DNA of 64,000 nt, taken from Actinocorallia populi (GTDB lineage: Bacteria > Actinomycetota > Actinomycetes > Streptosporangiales > Streptosporangiaceae). The DNA lies in the NCBI RefSeq assembly GCF_002995495.1, contig NZ_PVZV01000001.1, forward strand, positions 1,178,001 through 1,242,000. Direction: 5' to 3'. The notes below the pieces were generated by a model. It was not told the origin of the DNA, made no database searches, and was given only the letters and a program-made list of their open reading frames with translations. Of the stretch, positions 7,070 to 17,572 are shown one piece after another. The stretch's first letter is position 1. Every line of letters begins with the position of its first letter. The translations under genes and the position numbers were made by a program.

Positions 7070-8320
7070 TTGAGCGAGCATTCCCCCGAAGCCGCCGACG
7101 TGGTGGTCGTGGGCGCCGGTCCTGCCGGCTCCACCACGGCCTACTACCTGGCACAGACGGGTCTGAAGGTCCTGCTCCTGGAGAAGGCGACCTTCCCGCG
7201 GGACAAGATCTGCGGGGACGGCCTCACCCCCCGGGCGGTACGGCAGCTCATCGCGATGGGCGTGGACATCAACGCCCCCGGCTGGATCCGCAACAAGGGC
7301 CTGCGCATCTACGGCGGGGGAGTGCGGCTGGAGCTGCCCTGGCCCGAGCTCGCCACCTTCCCCGACTTCGGGCTCGTGCGCCCGCGCATGGACCTGGACC
7401 AGCTGCTGGCCGAGCACGCGGTGAAGGCCGGCGCCACCCTGCTGCAGAACACCACGGTCACCGAGCCGATCATCGACGAGCGCACCGACCGGGTGGTGGG
7501 CGTGCGCACCAAGGACGGCAGGGAGTTCCGCGCGCCGCTGGTCGTGGCCGCCGACGGCAACTCCGCCCGGCTCGCGCTGGCCATGGGCATCCGCAAGCGC
7601 GAGGACCGCCCGATGGGCGTGGCCGTCCGGCGCTACTACGAGACCCCGCGCCACGACGACGACTACCTCGAGTCCTGGCTCGAGCTGTGGGACGGCGAGC
7701 GGCTCCTGCCCGGCTACGGCTGGGTGTTCGGGTGCGGGAACGGCACCTCGAACGTCGGGCTCGGCCTGCTCAACACCTCCAAGTCCTTCCAGAACACCGA
7801 CTACCGCGAGATGCTCCGCCGCTGGACCGCCGGAATGCCCAAGGAGTGGCAGTTCGACGAGGAACACGCGACGGGACCGACCCGCGGCGCGGCCCTGCCG
7901 ATGGGTTTCAACCGGCAGCCGCACTACTCCCGGGGCCTGCTGCTGGTGGGCGACGCCGGGGGCATGGTCAACCCGTTCAACGGAGAGGGCATCGACTACG
8001 CGATGGAGTCGGGCCACCTGGCCGCCGACATCATCGTGCAGGCGCTGGCCAGGCCGACCGCGGCACAGCGGGAACGGGCGCTGTACGAGTACCCCCGCAT
8101 CCTCAAGGAGGAGCACGGGGGCTACTTCACGATCGGGCGGGTCTTCGTGAAGGCCATCGGCGACCCGCGGGTGATGAAGTTCGTCACCCGGCACGGGCTG
8201 CCGCACCCCACGCTGATGCGGTTCACGCTGAAGCTGCTGGCCAACCTCACCGACCCGCGCGGCGGCGACGCGATGGACCGGATCATCAACGCGATGACCA
8301 AGATCGCGCCGAACGCCTGA
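7070..8320 (+). CDS. menJ: Geranylgeranyl-reductase-family FAD oxidoreductase, probable menaquinone saturase MenJ
   Basis: A 416-residue FAD-dependent oxidoreductase. The dinucleotide loop is VVVVGAGPAGST near residues 11-22, then KICGDGLTPRA, and a second flavin motif LVGDAGGMVNPFNGEGI. These are features of the geranylgeranyl reductase family; MenJ members saturate one isoprene unit of menaquinone. Position directly before nuoA behind a Rex-type site supports a quinone role. The TTG at 7070 has AAGGG seven bases upstream; an in-frame TTG at 7040 lacks a ribosome site. It could instead reduce another prenyl lipid. Confidence 0.85.
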   Translation: MSEHSPEAADVVVVGAGPAGSTTAYYLAQTGLKVLLLEKATFPRDKICGDGLTPRAVRQLIAMGVDINAPGWIRNKGLRIYGGGVRLELPWPELATFPDFGLVRPRMDLDQLLAEHAVKAGATLLQNTTVTEPIIDERTDRVVGVRTKDGREFRAPLVVAADGNSARLALAMGIRKREDRPMGVAVRRYYETPRHDDDYLESWLELWDGERLLPGYGWVFGCGNGTSNVGLGLLNTSKSFQNTDYREMLRRWTAGMPKEWQFDEEHATGPTRGAALPMGFNRQPHYSRGLLLVGDAGGMVNPFNGEGIDYAMESGHLAADIIVQALARPTAAQRERALYEYPRILKEEHGGYFTIGRVFVKAIGDPRVMKFVTRHGLPHPTLMRFTLKLLANLTDPRGGDAMDRIINAMTKIAPNA

Positions 8321-8369
8321 TTTCTGCCCACAACTGAACCCACCGGTACGGACCAATGCGCGTTCTCAC

Positions 8370-8375
8370 TAGGAT
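8370..8375 (+). promoter_or_regulatory. -10 element TAGGAT upstream of nuoA
   Basis: TAGGAT fits the actinobacterial TAnnnT -10 pattern and would start a transcript near 8382, inside the inverted repeat at 8375-8404, about 50 bases before the nuoA GTG. This suggests nuo has its own promoter in addition to read-through from menJ. Confidence 0.5.
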
Positions 8376-8404
8376 GATGCAGCTCACAAGGGTGAGATGC
8401 ATCA
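8375..8404. promoter_or_regulatory. 30-base near-perfect inverted repeat upstream of nuoA
   Basis: Left arm TGATGCA-G-CTCAC (8375-8387), loop AAGG, right arm GTGAG-A-TGCATCA (8392-8404): 12 of 13 positions pair. It overlaps the expected transcription start of the TAGGAT promoter, so an operator is likely; as RNA it would form a 5' hairpin. No T-run follows, so it is not a typical terminator. It does not resemble the Rex site. Confidence 0.6.
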
Positions 8405-8431
8405 CGAGCTATGAGGGGGGTGTGTAAACCC

Positions 8432-8791
8432 GTGGACCTCTACTACCCGATCGTCGTACTGGCGGCGCTGGCGGCGGCCTTTGCCATCGGTTCGGTGATC
8501 ATGGCGGCCTTCACCGGGCCGAAACGCTGGAACAGGGCGAAGCTCGAGGCCTACGAATGCGGGATCGAACCGACCCCGCAGCCGGTCGGCGGCGGACGCT
8601 TCCCCGTGAAGTACTACCTCACGGCGATGCTCTTCATCGTTTTCGACATCGAGATCATCTTCTTGTATCCCTGGGCCGTCGCCTTCGACAGCCTGGGGAT
8701 CTTCGGTCTCATCGAGATGGTGCTGTTCATCGCCACCGTCCTCGTCGCGTACGCCTACGTCTGGCGGCGCGGCGGCTTGGAGTGGGACTGA
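8432..8791 (+). CDS. nuoA: NADH-quinone oxidoreductase subunit A
   Basis: A 119-residue complex I membrane subunit with three hydrophobic helices. Conserved features include [11 protein letters not shown] in the loop (the Cys loop near the quinone channel) and [11 protein letters not shown] with its acidic residues, ending [15 protein letters not shown] as in other actinobacterial NuoA. The GTG at 8432 gives the family N-terminus (MDLYYPIV); an in-frame ATG at 8411 would add seven atypical residues. First gene of the 14-gene nuo operon; nuoB follows five bases after its stop. Confidence 0.95.
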   Translation: MDLYYPIVVLAALAAAFAIGSVIMAAFTGPKRWNRAKLEAYECGIEPTPQPVGGGRFPVKYYLTAMLFIVFDIEIIFLYPWAVAFDSLGIFGLIEMVLFIATVLVAYAYVWRRGGLEWD

Positions 8792-8796
8792 TTCAC

Positions 8797-9351
8797 ATGG
8801 GTCTGGAAGAGAAACTTCCCAGCGGGTTCCTGCTCACCACGGTCGAGCAGGTGGCCGGCTGGGCACGCAAGAGCTCCCTGTGGCCGGCGACCTTCGGTCT
8901 CGCCTGCTGCGCCATCGAGATGATGTCCGCGGGCGACCCGCGGCACGACTTCTCCCGGTGGGGCATGGAACGCGCCTCGGGATCGCCGAGACAGGCGGAC
9001 CTGATGATCGTCGCGGGCCGGGTCAGCCAGAAGATGGCCCCCGTCCTGCGGCAGGTCTACGACCAGATGTCGGAACCCAAGTGGGTGATCGCGATGGGTG
9101 TCTGTGCGTCTTCTGGAGGCATGTTCAACAACTACGCGATCGTCCAGGGGGTGGACCACATCGTACCAGTGGACATCTACCTGCCCGGATGCCCCCCGCG
9201 GCCGGAGATGCTGCTGGACGCGATCCTCAAGCTGCACGACAAGATCCAGAACACCAAGCTGGGCGCGCAGCGCGAGAAGCAGGTACAGGAACTGGAGCGG
9301 GCGAAGCTCCGGCAGCTGCCGCTGCTGGGCCAGGCGGGAGCGCGGTCATGA
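8797..9351 (+). CDS. nuoB: NADH-quinone oxidoreductase subunit B
   Basis: A 184-residue peripheral-arm subunit carrying the terminal iron-sulfur cluster N2. Ligand cysteines are in [16 protein letters not shown] and PGCPPRPE. N2 passes electrons to menaquinone at the interface with NuoD and NuoH. It has no membrane segment and normal length. Its end overlaps the nuoC ATG (ATGA), consistent with coupling. Confidence 0.96.
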   Translation: MGLEEKLPSGFLLTTVEQVAGWARKSSLWPATFGLACCAIEMMSAGDPRHDFSRWGMERASGSPRQADLMIVAGRVSQKMAPVLRQVYDQMSEPKWVIAMGVCASSGGMFNNYAIVQGVDHIVPVDIYLPGCPPRPEMLLDAILKLHDKIQNTKLGAQREKQVQELERAKLRQLPLLGQAGARS

Positions 9352-9989
9352 GCGACATCGTCCAGCGCCGCGGCATGTTCGGTGCGAGCACCACGGGCGA
9401 CACCTCCGGGTACGGCAGGCTGGTGGTGCCCCAGCCGGCGCGGGAGTCCACGCCCCGTCCCTACGGCGAGTACTTCGACGAGATCGCGGACGAGCTGGAC
9501 CGGTCCGGTTTCTCTGACGCGGTCGAGCGCGTCGTGGTTCATCGCGGAGAGATAACTTTCCACGTGAAGCGCGAACGGCTGCTGGAGCTGGCCAGGACGC
9601 TGCGCGACGAGCCCGCGCTGCGGTTCGAACTGCTGTCCGGCGTCTCGGGCGTGCACTACCCCGCCGAGACCGGCAGCGAGCTGCACGCCGTCTACCACCT
9701 GCTCTCGATCACCCACAACCGGCGCATCCGGCTGGAGGTCGGCGTCCCCGACGCCGACCCGCACGTCGACTCCCTGGTTCCGGTGTACCCCACGGCCGAC
9801 TGGCACGAACGGGAGACGTGGGACTTCTTCGGGATCGTCTTCGACGGCCACCCCGCGCTGACCAGGATCGAGATGCCCGACGACTGGGTGGGCCACCCCC
9901 AGCGCAAGGACTACCCCCTCGGCGGCATCCCCGTCGAATACCGCGGCGCGGAGATCCCGCCGCCGGACGAGCGGAGGTCGTACTCATGA
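9348..9989 (+). CDS. nuoC: NADH-quinone oxidoreductase subunit C
   Basis: A 213-residue peripheral subunit (30 kDa family). The signature [19 protein letters not shown] and then [11 protein letters not shown] is clear near the C-terminus. An N-terminal extension of ~35 residues rich in Gly/Ser/Pro precedes the core. It is separate from nuoD, unlike the fused NuoCD of enterobacteria. The start overlaps nuoB and the end overlaps nuoD (ATGA at both). Confidence 0.95.
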   Translation: MSDIVQRRGMFGASTTGDTSGYGRLVVPQPARESTPRPYGEYFDEIADELDRSGFSDAVERVVVHRGEITFHVKRERLLELARTLRDEPALRFELLSGVSGVHYPAETGSELHAVYHLLSITHNRRIRLEVGVPDADPHVDSLVPVYPTADWHERETWDFFGIVFDGHPALTRIEMPDDWVGHPQRKDYPLGGIPVEYRGAEIPPPDERRSYS

Positions 9990-11344
9990 CCACCACCTAC
10001 GATGCCTACAAGGCGGGAGCCACCGACGACGGGGCGGCCGAGGGCCGGGTGTTCAACCTCGCCGGTTCCGACTGGGACGAGGTCGTCGAGGGCGCCAAGG
10101 ACGGCGACACCGACGAGCGCCTCGTGGTCAACATGGGCCCGCAGCACCCGTCCACCCACGGCGTGCTGCGGCTCATCCTGACCCTCGACGGCGAGACGGT
10201 CGAGAAGGTGCAGGTCGGCATCGGCTACCTGCACACCGGCATCGAGAAGAACATGGAGTTCCGGACCTGGACGCAGGGCACCACGTTCTGCACCCGGATG
10301 GACTACCTGGCTCCGATCTTCAACGAGACCGCGTACTGCCTGGCGGTCGAGAAGCTGCTGGGCGTCACCGACCGCATCCCCGAGCGGGCCAACGTCATCC
10401 GGGTGCTCATGATGGAGCTCAACCGGATCTCCTCCCACCTGGTGGCGATCGCGACGTTCGGCCTGGAGCTGGGCGCGACCACGGTGATGCTCAACGGGTT
10501 CATCGAGCGCGAGTACACCCTCGACCTGTTCGAGGAGATCACCGGGCTGCGCATGAACATGGCGTACGTCCGCCCCGGCGGCGTCGCCCAGGACCTCGGC
10601 CCGGCCGCCATCGCCAAGCTGCGCGACTACCTCAAGCGCATGCCCGAGCGGTTCAAGCAGATGCGCAAGCTGCTGGACGCCAACCCGATCTACCTGGCGC
10701 GGACCAAGGACATCGCCTACCTCGACCTGACCGGCTGCATGGCGCTGGGCATCACCGGCCCGGTGCTGCGCTCCACCGGCCTGCCGTGGGACCTGCGCAA
10801 GTCCCAGCCGTACTGCGGTTACGAGACCTACGACTTCCAGGTGCACACGCAGGAGTCCTGCGACGTGTACGGCCGCTACCTCGTCCGGATGGCCGAGATG
10901 GAGGAGTCGCTGAAGATCGTCGAGCAGTGCGTCGAGCGGCTCACCAAGGGCTCGGCCAAGGACGGCCCGGTGATGATCGAGGACAAGAAGATCGGCTGGC
11001 CCGCGCAGCTGGCCATCGGCACCGACGGCATGGGCAACTCGCCCGCCCACATCGGGCACATCATGGGCGAGTCCATGGAGGCCCTGATCCACCACTTCAA
11101 GCTGGTGACCGAGGGCTTCCGGGTGCCGGCCGGCCAGGCCTACGCGGCGATCGAGTCGCCGCGCGGGGAGCTGGCCGCGCACGTCGTCTCCGACGGCGGC
11201 ACCCGGCCCTTCCGGGTGCACTTCCGGGATCCGTCGTTCACCAACCTGCAGGCCACGGCCGCGATGTGCGAGGGCAGCTTCGTCGCCGACGTCATCGCCG
11301 CGGTCGCGTCCATCGATCCCGTGATGGGAGGCGTTGACCGTTGA
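9986..11344 (+). CDS. nuoD: NADH-quinone oxidoreductase subunit D
   Basis: A 452-residue 49 kDa-type subunit that forms the quinone-binding pocket with NuoB and Nuo[16 protein letters not shown] near residue 50 contains the conserved His that contacts the quinone headgroup. The downstream [19 protein letters not shown] and [15 protein letters not shown] blocks are typical. About 45 residues before the core are a variable N-terminal region. It is the only nuoD in the window, which matters because the second nuo cluster has none. Confidence 0.96.
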   Translation: MTTTYDAYKAGATDDGAAEGRVFNLAGSDWDEVVEGAKDGDTDERLVVNMGPQHPSTHGVLRLILTLDGETVEKVQVGIGYLHTGIEKNMEFRTWTQGTTFCTRMDYLAPIFNETAYCLAVEKLLGVTDRIPERANVIRVLMMELNRISSHLVAIATFGLELGATTVMLNGFIEREYTLDLFEEITGLRMNMAYVRPGGVAQDLGPAAIAKLRDYLKRMPERFKQMRKLLDANPIYLARTKDIAYLDLTGCMALGITGPVLRSTGLPWDLRKSQPYCGYETYDFQVHTQESCDVYGRYLVRMAEMEESLKIVEQCVERLTKGSAKDGPVMIEDKKIGWPAQLAIGTDGMGNSPAHIGHIMGESMEALIHHFKLVTEGFRVPAGQAYAAIESPRGELAAHVVSDGGTRPFRVHFRDPSFTNLQATAAMCEGSFVADVIAAVASIDPVMGGVDR

Positions 11345-12012
11345 GCCACTTTCCTGAGGGCTCCCCGTACGACGTGGAGACCAGGCAGCGTCTGGAGCAG
11401 GACGCCAAGGACATCATCGCCCGCTACCCGCAGCCGCGCAGCGCGCTGCTGCCGCTGCTGCACCTGGTGCAGTCGCAGGACGGGCACATCACCCAGGAGG
11501 GCGTGCAGTTCTGCGCCGACATGCTCGGGATCACCCCGGCGCAGGTCGTCGGCGTCGCCACCTTCTACACCCAGTACAAGCGGGCGCCGATGGGCGAGTA
11601 CCACGTGGGCGTGTGCGTCAACACGCTGTGCGCGGTGCTCGGCGGCGACGAGATCTGGGAGTCGCTGAGCGAGCACGTGGGCGTCGGGCACGACCAGGCC
11701 ACCGAGGACGGCAAGGTCTCGCTGGAGCGCCTGGAGTGCAACGCGGCCTGCGACTACGCGCCGGTCATGATGGTCAACTGGGAGTTCTACGACAACCAGA
11801 CACCCGAGAGCGCCAAGCGGCTCGTCGACGACCTGCGGGCCGGACGCCCGGTGCCGCCCACCCGCGGCGCGGACGGCCTCTGCTCGTTCAAGGAGGCCTC
11901 GCGGGTCCTGGCCGGGTTCAACGACGGCCGCGCCCACGAGGGCGTCCAGGCCGGCCCCGAGTCCCGGATCGGCGTCGAGCTGGCCAAGGAGAAGGGCTGG
12001 GAGGCGCCGTGA
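11341..12012 (+). CDS. nuoE: NADH-quinone oxidoreductase subunit E
   Basis: A 223-residue 24 kDa-type subunit of the NADH-oxidising module with a thioredoxin-like fold. The 2Fe-2S (N1a) ligands are CVNTLC and, about 35 residues on, CNAAC. It starts with TTG overlapping the nuoD stop (TTGA). The C-terminal ~60 residues extend past the core, as is common in actinobacteria. A 67-base gap separates it from nuoF. Confidence 0.95.
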   Translation: MSHFPEGSPYDVETRQRLEQDAKDIIARYPQPRSALLPLLHLVQSQDGHITQEGVQFCADMLGITPAQVVGVATFYTQYKRAPMGEYHVGVCVNTLCAVLGGDEIWESLSEHVGVGHDQATEDGKVSLERLECNAACDYAPVMMVNWEFYDNQTPESAKRLVDDLRAGRPVPPTRGADGLCSFKEASRVLAGFNDGRAHEGVQAGPESRIGVELAKEKGWEAP

Positions 12013-12079
12013 GAGAGCGAAGCGAACGAACCAGAAGGCACAGCCCGCTCTTCGCCGCGAGGCCGACGAAGGAGGCATC

Positions 12080-13372
12080 GTGACCACCCTTACCCCCGTT
12101 CTCACCAAGAACTGGGACCAGGCGGACTCGTTCACGCGCACGGCGTACGAGCGCAACGGCGGCTACCAGCCGTTGCGCAAGGCACTGGGCATGGAGCCCT
12201 CGGCCATCGTCGACGCGGTCAAGGACTCCGGTCTGCGCGGTCGCGGCGGCGCGGGATTCCCCACCGGCATGAAGTGGGGCTTCCTCGCCCAGGGCACGGG
12301 CAAGCCCACCTACCTGGTGGTCAACGCCGACGAGTCCGAGCCGGGCACCTGCAAGGACATCCCGCTCATGATGGCCGACCCCCACGTGCTCGTCGAGGGG
12401 GTGATCATCAGCTCGTACGCGATCGGCGCGCACCAGGCGTTCATCTATGTGCGCGGTGAGGTCCTGCACGTCATCCGCAGGCTCAGGCAGGCGGTGGAGG
12501 AGGCCTACGAGGCCGGATACCTCGGCAGGGACATCCTCGGGTCCGGGTTCGACCTGGACCTCGTGGTGCACGCCGGCGCCGGAGCCTACATCTGCGGCGA
12601 GGAGACCGCGCTCTTGGACTCTCTGGAGGGGTTCCGGGGCCAGCCCCGGCTCAAGCCTCCCTTCCCGGCCGTCGCGGGCCTCTACGGCGGGCCCACCGTG
12701 GTGAACAACGTCGAGTCGATCGCCTCGGTTCCCTCGATCGTGGACCGCGGCGCCGACTGGTTCGCCTCCATGGGCACCGAGAAGTCCAAGGGATTCGGGA
12801 TCTTCTCGCTGTCGGGGCACGTCACCAGGCCCGGCCAGTACGAGGCGCCGCTGGGCATCACGCTGCGCGAGCTGCTGGAGATGGCCGGCGGGATCCGCGA
12901 GGGCCACGAGCTGAAGTTCTGGACGCCGGGCGGCTCCTCCACGCCGATCTTCACCGCCGAGCACCTCGACGTCCCGCTGGACTTCGAGTCCGTCGGCGCG
13001 GCCGGATCGATGCTGGGCACCCGGGCGCTGCAGATCTTCGACGAGACGACCTGCGTGGTGCGATCCGTGCTGCGCTGGACGGAGTTCTACGCGCACGAGT
13101 CCTGCGGCAAGTGCACGCCGTGCCGCGAGGGCACCTACTGGCTCAAGCAGATGATGAAGCGGCTGGAGGCGGGGCAGGGCACCGAAGAGGACCTGTCGAC
13201 CCTCAACGACATCGCCGACAACATCCTCGGCCGGTCGTTCTGCGCCCTCGGCGACGGCGCGACCAGCCCGATCCACTCCTCGATCAAGCACTTCCGCGAG
13301 GAGTACCTGGCGCACTTCTCCCACGGCGGGTGCCCCTTCGACCCCGCCAAGTCCACGAAGTGGGGTGCATAA
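12080..13372 (+). CDS. nuoF: NADH-quinone oxidoreductase subunit F
   Basis: A 430-residue 51 kDa-type subunit that binds NADH and FMN. GLRGRGGAGFPTGMKW near residue 50 is the glycine-rich nucleotide site, GAGAYICGEETALL the FMN region, and ESCGKCTPCREGT carries three ligands of cluster N3, with the fourth Cys in SFCALGDG. The GTG at 12080 has GGAGG five bases upstream. It ends directly against the nuoG ATG. Confidence 0.96.
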   Translation: MTTLTPVLTKNWDQADSFTRTAYERNGGYQPLRKALGMEPSAIVDAVKDSGLRGRGGAGFPTGMKWGFLAQGTGKPTYLVVNADESEPGTCKDIPLMMADPHVLVEGVIISSYAIGAHQAFIYVRGEVLHVIRRLRQAVEEAYEAGYLGRDILGSGFDLDLVVHAGAGAYICGEETALLDSLEGFRGQPRLKPPFPAVAGLYGGPTVVNNVESIASVPSIVDRGADWFASMGTEKSKGFGIFSLSGHVTRPGQYEAPLGITLRELLEMAGGIREGHELKFWTPGGSSTPIFTAEHLDVPLDFESVGAAGSMLGTRALQIFDETTCVVRSVLRWTEFYAHESCGKCTPCREGTYWLKQMMKRLEAGQGTEEDLSTLNDIADNILGRSFCALGDGATSPIHSSIKHFREEYLAHFSHGGCPFDPAKSTKWGA

Positions 13373-15772
13373 ATGACTGCGACCTCCGAGACGGGCGTCG
13401 TTCCGCAGGAAGACCTGGTCACCGTCACCATCGACGGCTTCGAGGTCAGCGTCCCCAAGGGCACGCTGGTCATCCGGGCCGCCGAGCTGCTCGGCATCCA
13501 GATCCCGCGGTTCTGCGACCACCCGCTGCTCGACCCGGTCGGCGCCTGCCGCCAGTGCCTGGTGGACATCCCCGACGCCGGCAACGGCAGGGGCTTTCCC
13601 AAGCCGCAGGCGTCCTGCACCATCCCGGTCGCGCCCGGCATGGTCATCAACACCCAGCTCACGTCCCCGGTCGCCGACAAGGCGCAGAAGGGCGTGATGG
13701 AGTTCCTGCTCATCAACCACCCGCTGGACTGCCCGGTCTGCGACAAGGGCGGCGAGTGCCCCCTGCAGAACCAGGCGATGTCCAACGGGCGCGGTGAGTC
13801 GCGGTTCGTCGAGCGCAAGCGCACGTTCCCCAAGCCGCTGCCGCTGTCGTCGCAGGTGCTGCTGGACCGGGAGCGCTGCGTGCAGTGCGCCCGGTGCACC
13901 CGCTTCTCCGAGCAGATCGCGGGCGACCCGTTCATCGACCTGTTCGAGCGCGGGGCCAAGGAACAGGTGGGCGTCGCGGACGGCAAGCCGTTCTCGTCCT
14001 ACTTCTCCGGCAACACCGTGCAGATCTGCCCGGTCGGCGCGCTCACCGGCGCTGCCTACCGGTTCCGGGCCCGGCCGTTCGACCTGGTGTCGGTGCCGTC
14101 GGTGTGCGAGCACTGCGCGTCCGGCTGCGCCCAGCGCACCGACCACCGGCGCGGCAAGGTCACCCGCCGCCTCGCCGGCGACGACCCGCAGGTCAACGAG
14201 GAGTGGAACTGCGACAAGGGCCGCTGGGCCTTCACCTACGCCACCCAGCCCGACCGGCTGCGCCACCCGCTGGTCCGCAACGCCGAGGGCGTGCTGGAGC
14301 CCGCCTCGTGGCCCGAGGCGCTCGCCGCGGCCGCGGCGGGGCTGGCCGGCAAGAAGACCGGTGTCCTGACCGGCGGGCGGCTGACGCTGGAGGACGCCTA
14401 CGCGTACTCCAAGTTCGCCCGCATCGCGCTGGGCACCAACGACATCGACTTCCGGGCCCGGCCGCACACCGCCGAGGAGGCCGACTTCCTGGCCTACGGC
14501 GTCGCCGGGCACGGTATCGAGGTCTCCTACCAGGACCTGGAGAACGCGCCGGTCGTGCTGCTCGCGGGCCTGGAGCCCGAGGACGAGTCGCCGATCGTCT
14601 TCCTGCGGCTGCGCAAGGCGGTGCGCAAGAAGGGCATGAAGGTCCTGTCGATCGCACCGTTCGCCACGGACGGGCTGCGCAAGCTCGAAGGCAGGCTGCT
14701 GCAGGCCGGTCCGGGCGGTGAGCCGGAGGCGCTGAGCATCACCGGTGAGGCCGCCGAGGCGCTGGCCGCCGAGGGCTCGGTCATCCTGGTCGGCGAACGG
14801 CTCGCGCAGTCCACCGGGGCGCTGAGCGCCGCGGTGCGGCTCGCGCAGACCACCGGGGCCAGGCTGGCCTGGGTGCCGCGCCGCGCGGGAGAGCGCGGAG
14901 CGCTGGAGGCCGGTGTGCTGCCCGGCCTGCTGCCGATCGGCCGCCCGGTCGGCGACGCCGCGGCGCGGGCCGAGGTCGCGCGGGTCTGGGGTGTCGCCAC
15001 CCTGCCGGACGAGCCCGGCCGCGACGGCGCGCACATCCTGGCCGCCGCCGCGTCCGGCGAGATCGAGGCGCTGCTGGTCGGCGGGGTGGACCCCTACGAC
15101 CTGGAGCACCCGCGGTTCGCGCTGTCGGCGCTGGAGGGCACCGGTTTCGTGGTCAGCCTGGAGCAGCGGGTCAGCGCGGTCACCGACCGCGCCGACGTGG
15201 TGCTGCCGGTCGCGGCCGTCCAGGAGAAGTCCGGGACGTTCGTGGACTGGGAGGGCAGGGGCCGCCCGTTCGAGGCGGCGCTGAAGACGCCGAGCGCCAT
15301 GTCGGACCTGCGGGTGCTGGGCGCCCTGGCCGACGAGCTGGACGTGCACCTGGGCCTGCCCGACCCGGCCGCGGCGCGCCGGGAGCTGGCCGAGCTGGGC
15401 GCGCACCGGGGCGAGCGCCCCGACGCGCCGGGCACGCTGGCGGACTTCACCTTCACGCCCGCCTCGGGCGAGGCGGTGCTGGCCACCTGGCGGCTGCTGC
15501 TGGACGACGGGAGCATGCAGGACGGCGAGCCGCACCTGAAGGGCACCGCGCGTCCCGCGGTCGCCCGCGTGTCGGCCAAGACCGCGGCGGAGAACGGGCT
15601 GAACGGCCTGGTCACCATCGCCACCGACGAGGGCGCGATCACGGTCCCGCTGCGGATCGACGACCTGCCCGAGGGAGTCATCTGGCTGCCGGCGAACTCG
15701 TCCGGCAAGAACCTGCTGCGCGAGCTCGGCGCCACGACCGGCAGCATCGTGAAGATCGGAGGTGTGGGCTGA
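13373..15772 (+). CDS. nuoG: NADH-quinone oxidoreductase subunit G
   Basis: A 799-residue 75 kDa-type subunit of the NADH module. The N-terminal ferredoxin-like part holds the 2Fe-2S site ([16 protein letters not shown]), the His/Cys 4Fe-4S site ([13 protein letters not shown]) and the next cluster region (CVQCARC). A molybdopterin-oxidoreductase-like domain follows, beginning with [15 protein letters not shown]. The long C-terminal part is divergent, as is usual because this domain no longer binds molybdenum. The stop overlaps the nuoH ATG by one base. Confidence 0.95.
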   Translation: MTATSETGVVPQEDLVTVTIDGFEVSVPKGTLVIRAAELLGIQIPRFCDHPLLDPVGACRQCLVDIPDAGNGRGFPKPQASCTIPVAPGMVINTQLTSPVADKAQKGVMEFLLINHPLDCPVCDKGGECPLQNQAMSNGRGESRFVERKRTFPKPLPLSSQVLLDRERCVQCARCTRFSEQIAGDPFIDLFERGAKEQVGVADGKPFSSYFSGNTVQICPVGALTGAAYRFRARPFDLVSVPSVCEHCASGCAQRTDHRRGKVTRRLAGDDPQVNEEWNCDKGRWAFTYATQPDRLRHPLVRNAEGVLEPASWPEALAAAAAGLAGKKTGVLTGGRLTLEDAYAYSKFARIALGTNDIDFRARPHTAEEADFLAYGVAGHGIEVSYQDLENAPVVLLAGLEPEDESPIVFLRLRKAVRKKGMKVLSIAPFATDGLRKLEGRLLQAGPGGEPEALSITGEAAEALAAEGSVILVGERLAQSTGALSAAVRLAQTTGARLAWVPRRAGERGALEAGVLPGLLPIGRPVGDAAARAEVARVWGVATLPDEPGRDGAHILAAAASGEIEALLVGGVDPYDLEHPRFALSALEGTGFVVSLEQRVSAVTDRADVVLPVAAVQEKSGTFVDWEGRGRPFEAALKTPSAMSDLRVLGALADELDVHLGLPDPAAARRELAELGAHRGERPDAPGTLADFTFTPASGEAVLATWRLLLDDGSMQDGEPHLKGTARPAVARVSAKTAAENGLNGLVTIATDEGAITVPLRIDDLPEGVIWLPANSSGKNLLRELGATTGSIVKIGGVG

Positions 15773-17058
15773 TGGGTCCCGATCCGTCGCTCCCCGCATT
15801 CGGCCAGGACCCGTGGTGGCTGATGCTCGGCAAGGTGCTGGTCATCTTCGTCTTCCTGGTCCTGACCGTGCTGCTGTCGATGTGGGTGGAGCGCCGCATC
15901 ATCGGCCGCATGCAGCTGCGCGTCGGCCCCAACCGCGCCGGGCCGTTCGGCCTGCTGCAGGGCCTGGCCGACGGCGTGAAGCTGGCGCTCAAGGAGGACA
16001 TCGTCCCCTCGGGCGTCGACAAGATCATCTTCTGGACGGCCCCGGTGGTCGCCGCGATCCCGGCGTTCGTGTCCTTCGCCATCATCCCGTTCGGGCCGAC
16101 GGTCTCGATCTTCGGCCACCAGACGCCGCTGCAGGGCACCGACCTGCCGGTCGCGGTCCTGCTGGTGCTGGCGATGGCCTCCATCGGCGTCTACGGGATC
16201 GTGCTGGCGGGCTGGTCGTCCATGTCGCCCTACTCGCTGCTGGGCGGCCTGCGCTCCAGCGCCCAGGTCATCTCCTACGAGATCGCGATGGGCCTGTCGT
16301 TCGTGGCGGTGTTCCTCTTCGCCGGCACGCTGTCCACGTCCGGCATCGTCGAGGCGCAGGCCGACCGCTGGTTCGCGGTGGCGCTGCTGCCCTCCTTCGT
16401 GGTCTACGTGATCACGATGATGGGCGAGTCCAACCGCATCCCGTTCGACCTGCCCGAGGGCGAGGGCGAACTGGTCGCCGGCTTCCACACCGAGTACTCG
16501 TCGCTGAAGTTCGCGATGTTCTTCCTCGCCGAGTACATCAACCTCGCCACCCTCTCGGCCCTGGCCACCACCCTGTTCCTGGGCGGCTGGCGGGCCCCGG
16601 CGCCGATCTCCACCGTGTGGGCCGGCGCCAACGAGGGCTGGTGGCCGGTGCTGTGGTTCCTGGTCAAGATCTGGGCCTTCATCTTCTTCTTCATCTGGCT
16701 GCGCGCGTCCCTGCCCCGGGTGCGCTACGACCAGCTGATGAAGCTGGGCTGGAAGGTGCTGATCCCGTTCTCCCTGGGCTGGATCCTGCTGGTGGCCACC
16801 ATGCGGGCGCTCACCCGGGAGGGCTACGGCACCGGCACCCTGGTCGTCGTCGCCGCGGTCGTGGTGGCGCTGGCCCTGGGCGCCTCGGTGCTCTACGACA
16901 TGATCCGCAAGGACAAGCAGGCCGTCTCCGAACCGGACGACAAGGCCAGGGCCGAACGGGAGGACCCGTTCGCGGGCGGCTTCCCGGTGCCCCCGATGGA
17001 CGCCCCGCACTACCACGGGACGTCCCCGCAGAAGGAGGTCGAAAGTGGGGTTCACTGA
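15772..17058 (+). CDS. nuoH: NADH-quinone oxidoreductase subunit H
   Basis: A 428-residue membrane subunit linking the peripheral arm to the proton pumps. Conserved blocks include [28 protein letters not shown] and [20 protein letters not shown], which line the quinone channel and carry conserved acidic residues. About eight to nine membrane helices are visible. A hydrophilic tail of ~60 residues ends the protein. The 3' end overlaps nuoI by 14 bases. Confidence 0.96.
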   Translation: MGPDPSLPAFGQDPWWLMLGKVLVIFVFLVLTVLLSMWVERRIIGRMQLRVGPNRAGPFGLLQGLADGVKLALKEDIVPSGVDKIIFWTAPVVAAIPAFVSFAIIPFGPTVSIFGHQTPLQGTDLPVAVLLVLAMASIGVYGIVLAGWSSMSPYSLLGGLRSSAQVISYEIAMGLSFVAVFLFAGTLSTSGIVEAQADRWFAVALLPSFVVYVITMMGESNRIPFDLPEGEGELVAGFHTEYSSLKFAMFFLAEYINLATLSALATTLFLGGWRAPAPISTVWAGANEGWWPVLWFLVKIWAFIFFFIWLRASLPRVRYDQLMKLGWKVLIPFSLGWILLVATMRALTREGYGTGTLVVVAAVVVALALGASVLYDMIRKDKQAVSEPDDKARAEREDPFAGGFPVPPMDAPHYHGTSPQKEVESGVH

Positions 17059-17572
17059 CTTCCTGAACCCGGTGAAGGGCTTCGGAGTCGCGTTCCACCA
17101 GCTGTTCACCAAGGTGGAGACCGTCCAGTACCCCGAGGTCAAGAAGCCCACCGCGCCCCGGTTCCACGGCCGGCACCAGCTCAACCGCTGGGCGGACGGC
17201 CTGGAGAAGTGCATCGGCTGCGAGCTGTGCGCCTGGGCCTGCCCCGCCGACGCGATCTACGTCGAGGCGGGCGACAACACCGAGGACGAGCGCTTCTCCC
17301 CGGGCGAGCGCTACGGCCGGATCTACCAGATCAACTACCTGCGCTGCATCCTGTGCGGGCTGTGCATCGAGGCGTGCCCGACCCGGGCGCTGACCATGAC
17401 CAACGAGTACGAGCTGGCCGACGACAGCCGCGAGTCGCTGATCTACACCAAGGAGATGCTGCTCGCCCCGCTGCGCGAGGGCATGGAGCAGCCGCCGCAC
17501 GAGATGCGGCTCGGCGAGACCGAAGAGGACTACTACCGCCTCGGCCTCGGCGCCAAGGACGGTGACTTCTGA
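17045..17572 (+). CDS. nuoI: NADH-quinone oxidoreductase subunit I
   Basis: A 175-residue 8Fe ferredoxin-like subunit. Two complete CxxCxxCxxxCP motifs, [12 protein letters not shown] and [12 protein letters not shown], bind clusters N6a and N6b, which relay electrons from NuoG to NuoB. The GTG at 17045 lies within the end of nuoH, a common arrangement in this operon type. Length is typical. Confidence 0.96.
   Translation: MGFTDFLNPVKGFGVAFHQLFTKVETVQYPEVKKPTAPRFHGRHQLNRWADGLEKCIGCELCAWACPADAIYVEAGDNTEDERFSPGERYGRIYQINYLRCILCGLCIEACPTRALTMTNEYELADDSRESLIYTKEMLLAPLREGMEQPPHEMRLGETEEDYYRLGLGAKDGDF

Noticed and set aside
11342-12080. A second promoter or extra gene in the 67-base nuoE-nuoF gap.
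   Set aside because: The gap holds only a GGAGG ribosome site for nuoF; no -10 or palindrome is visible.
11918-15799. A 1293-residue minus-strand open frame antisense to nuoE-nuoG.
   Set aside because: It is antisense to well-supported nuo genes, rich in Arg, Gly, Ala and Val, and has no recognisable domain; long antisense frames are expected in DNA this rich in G and C.
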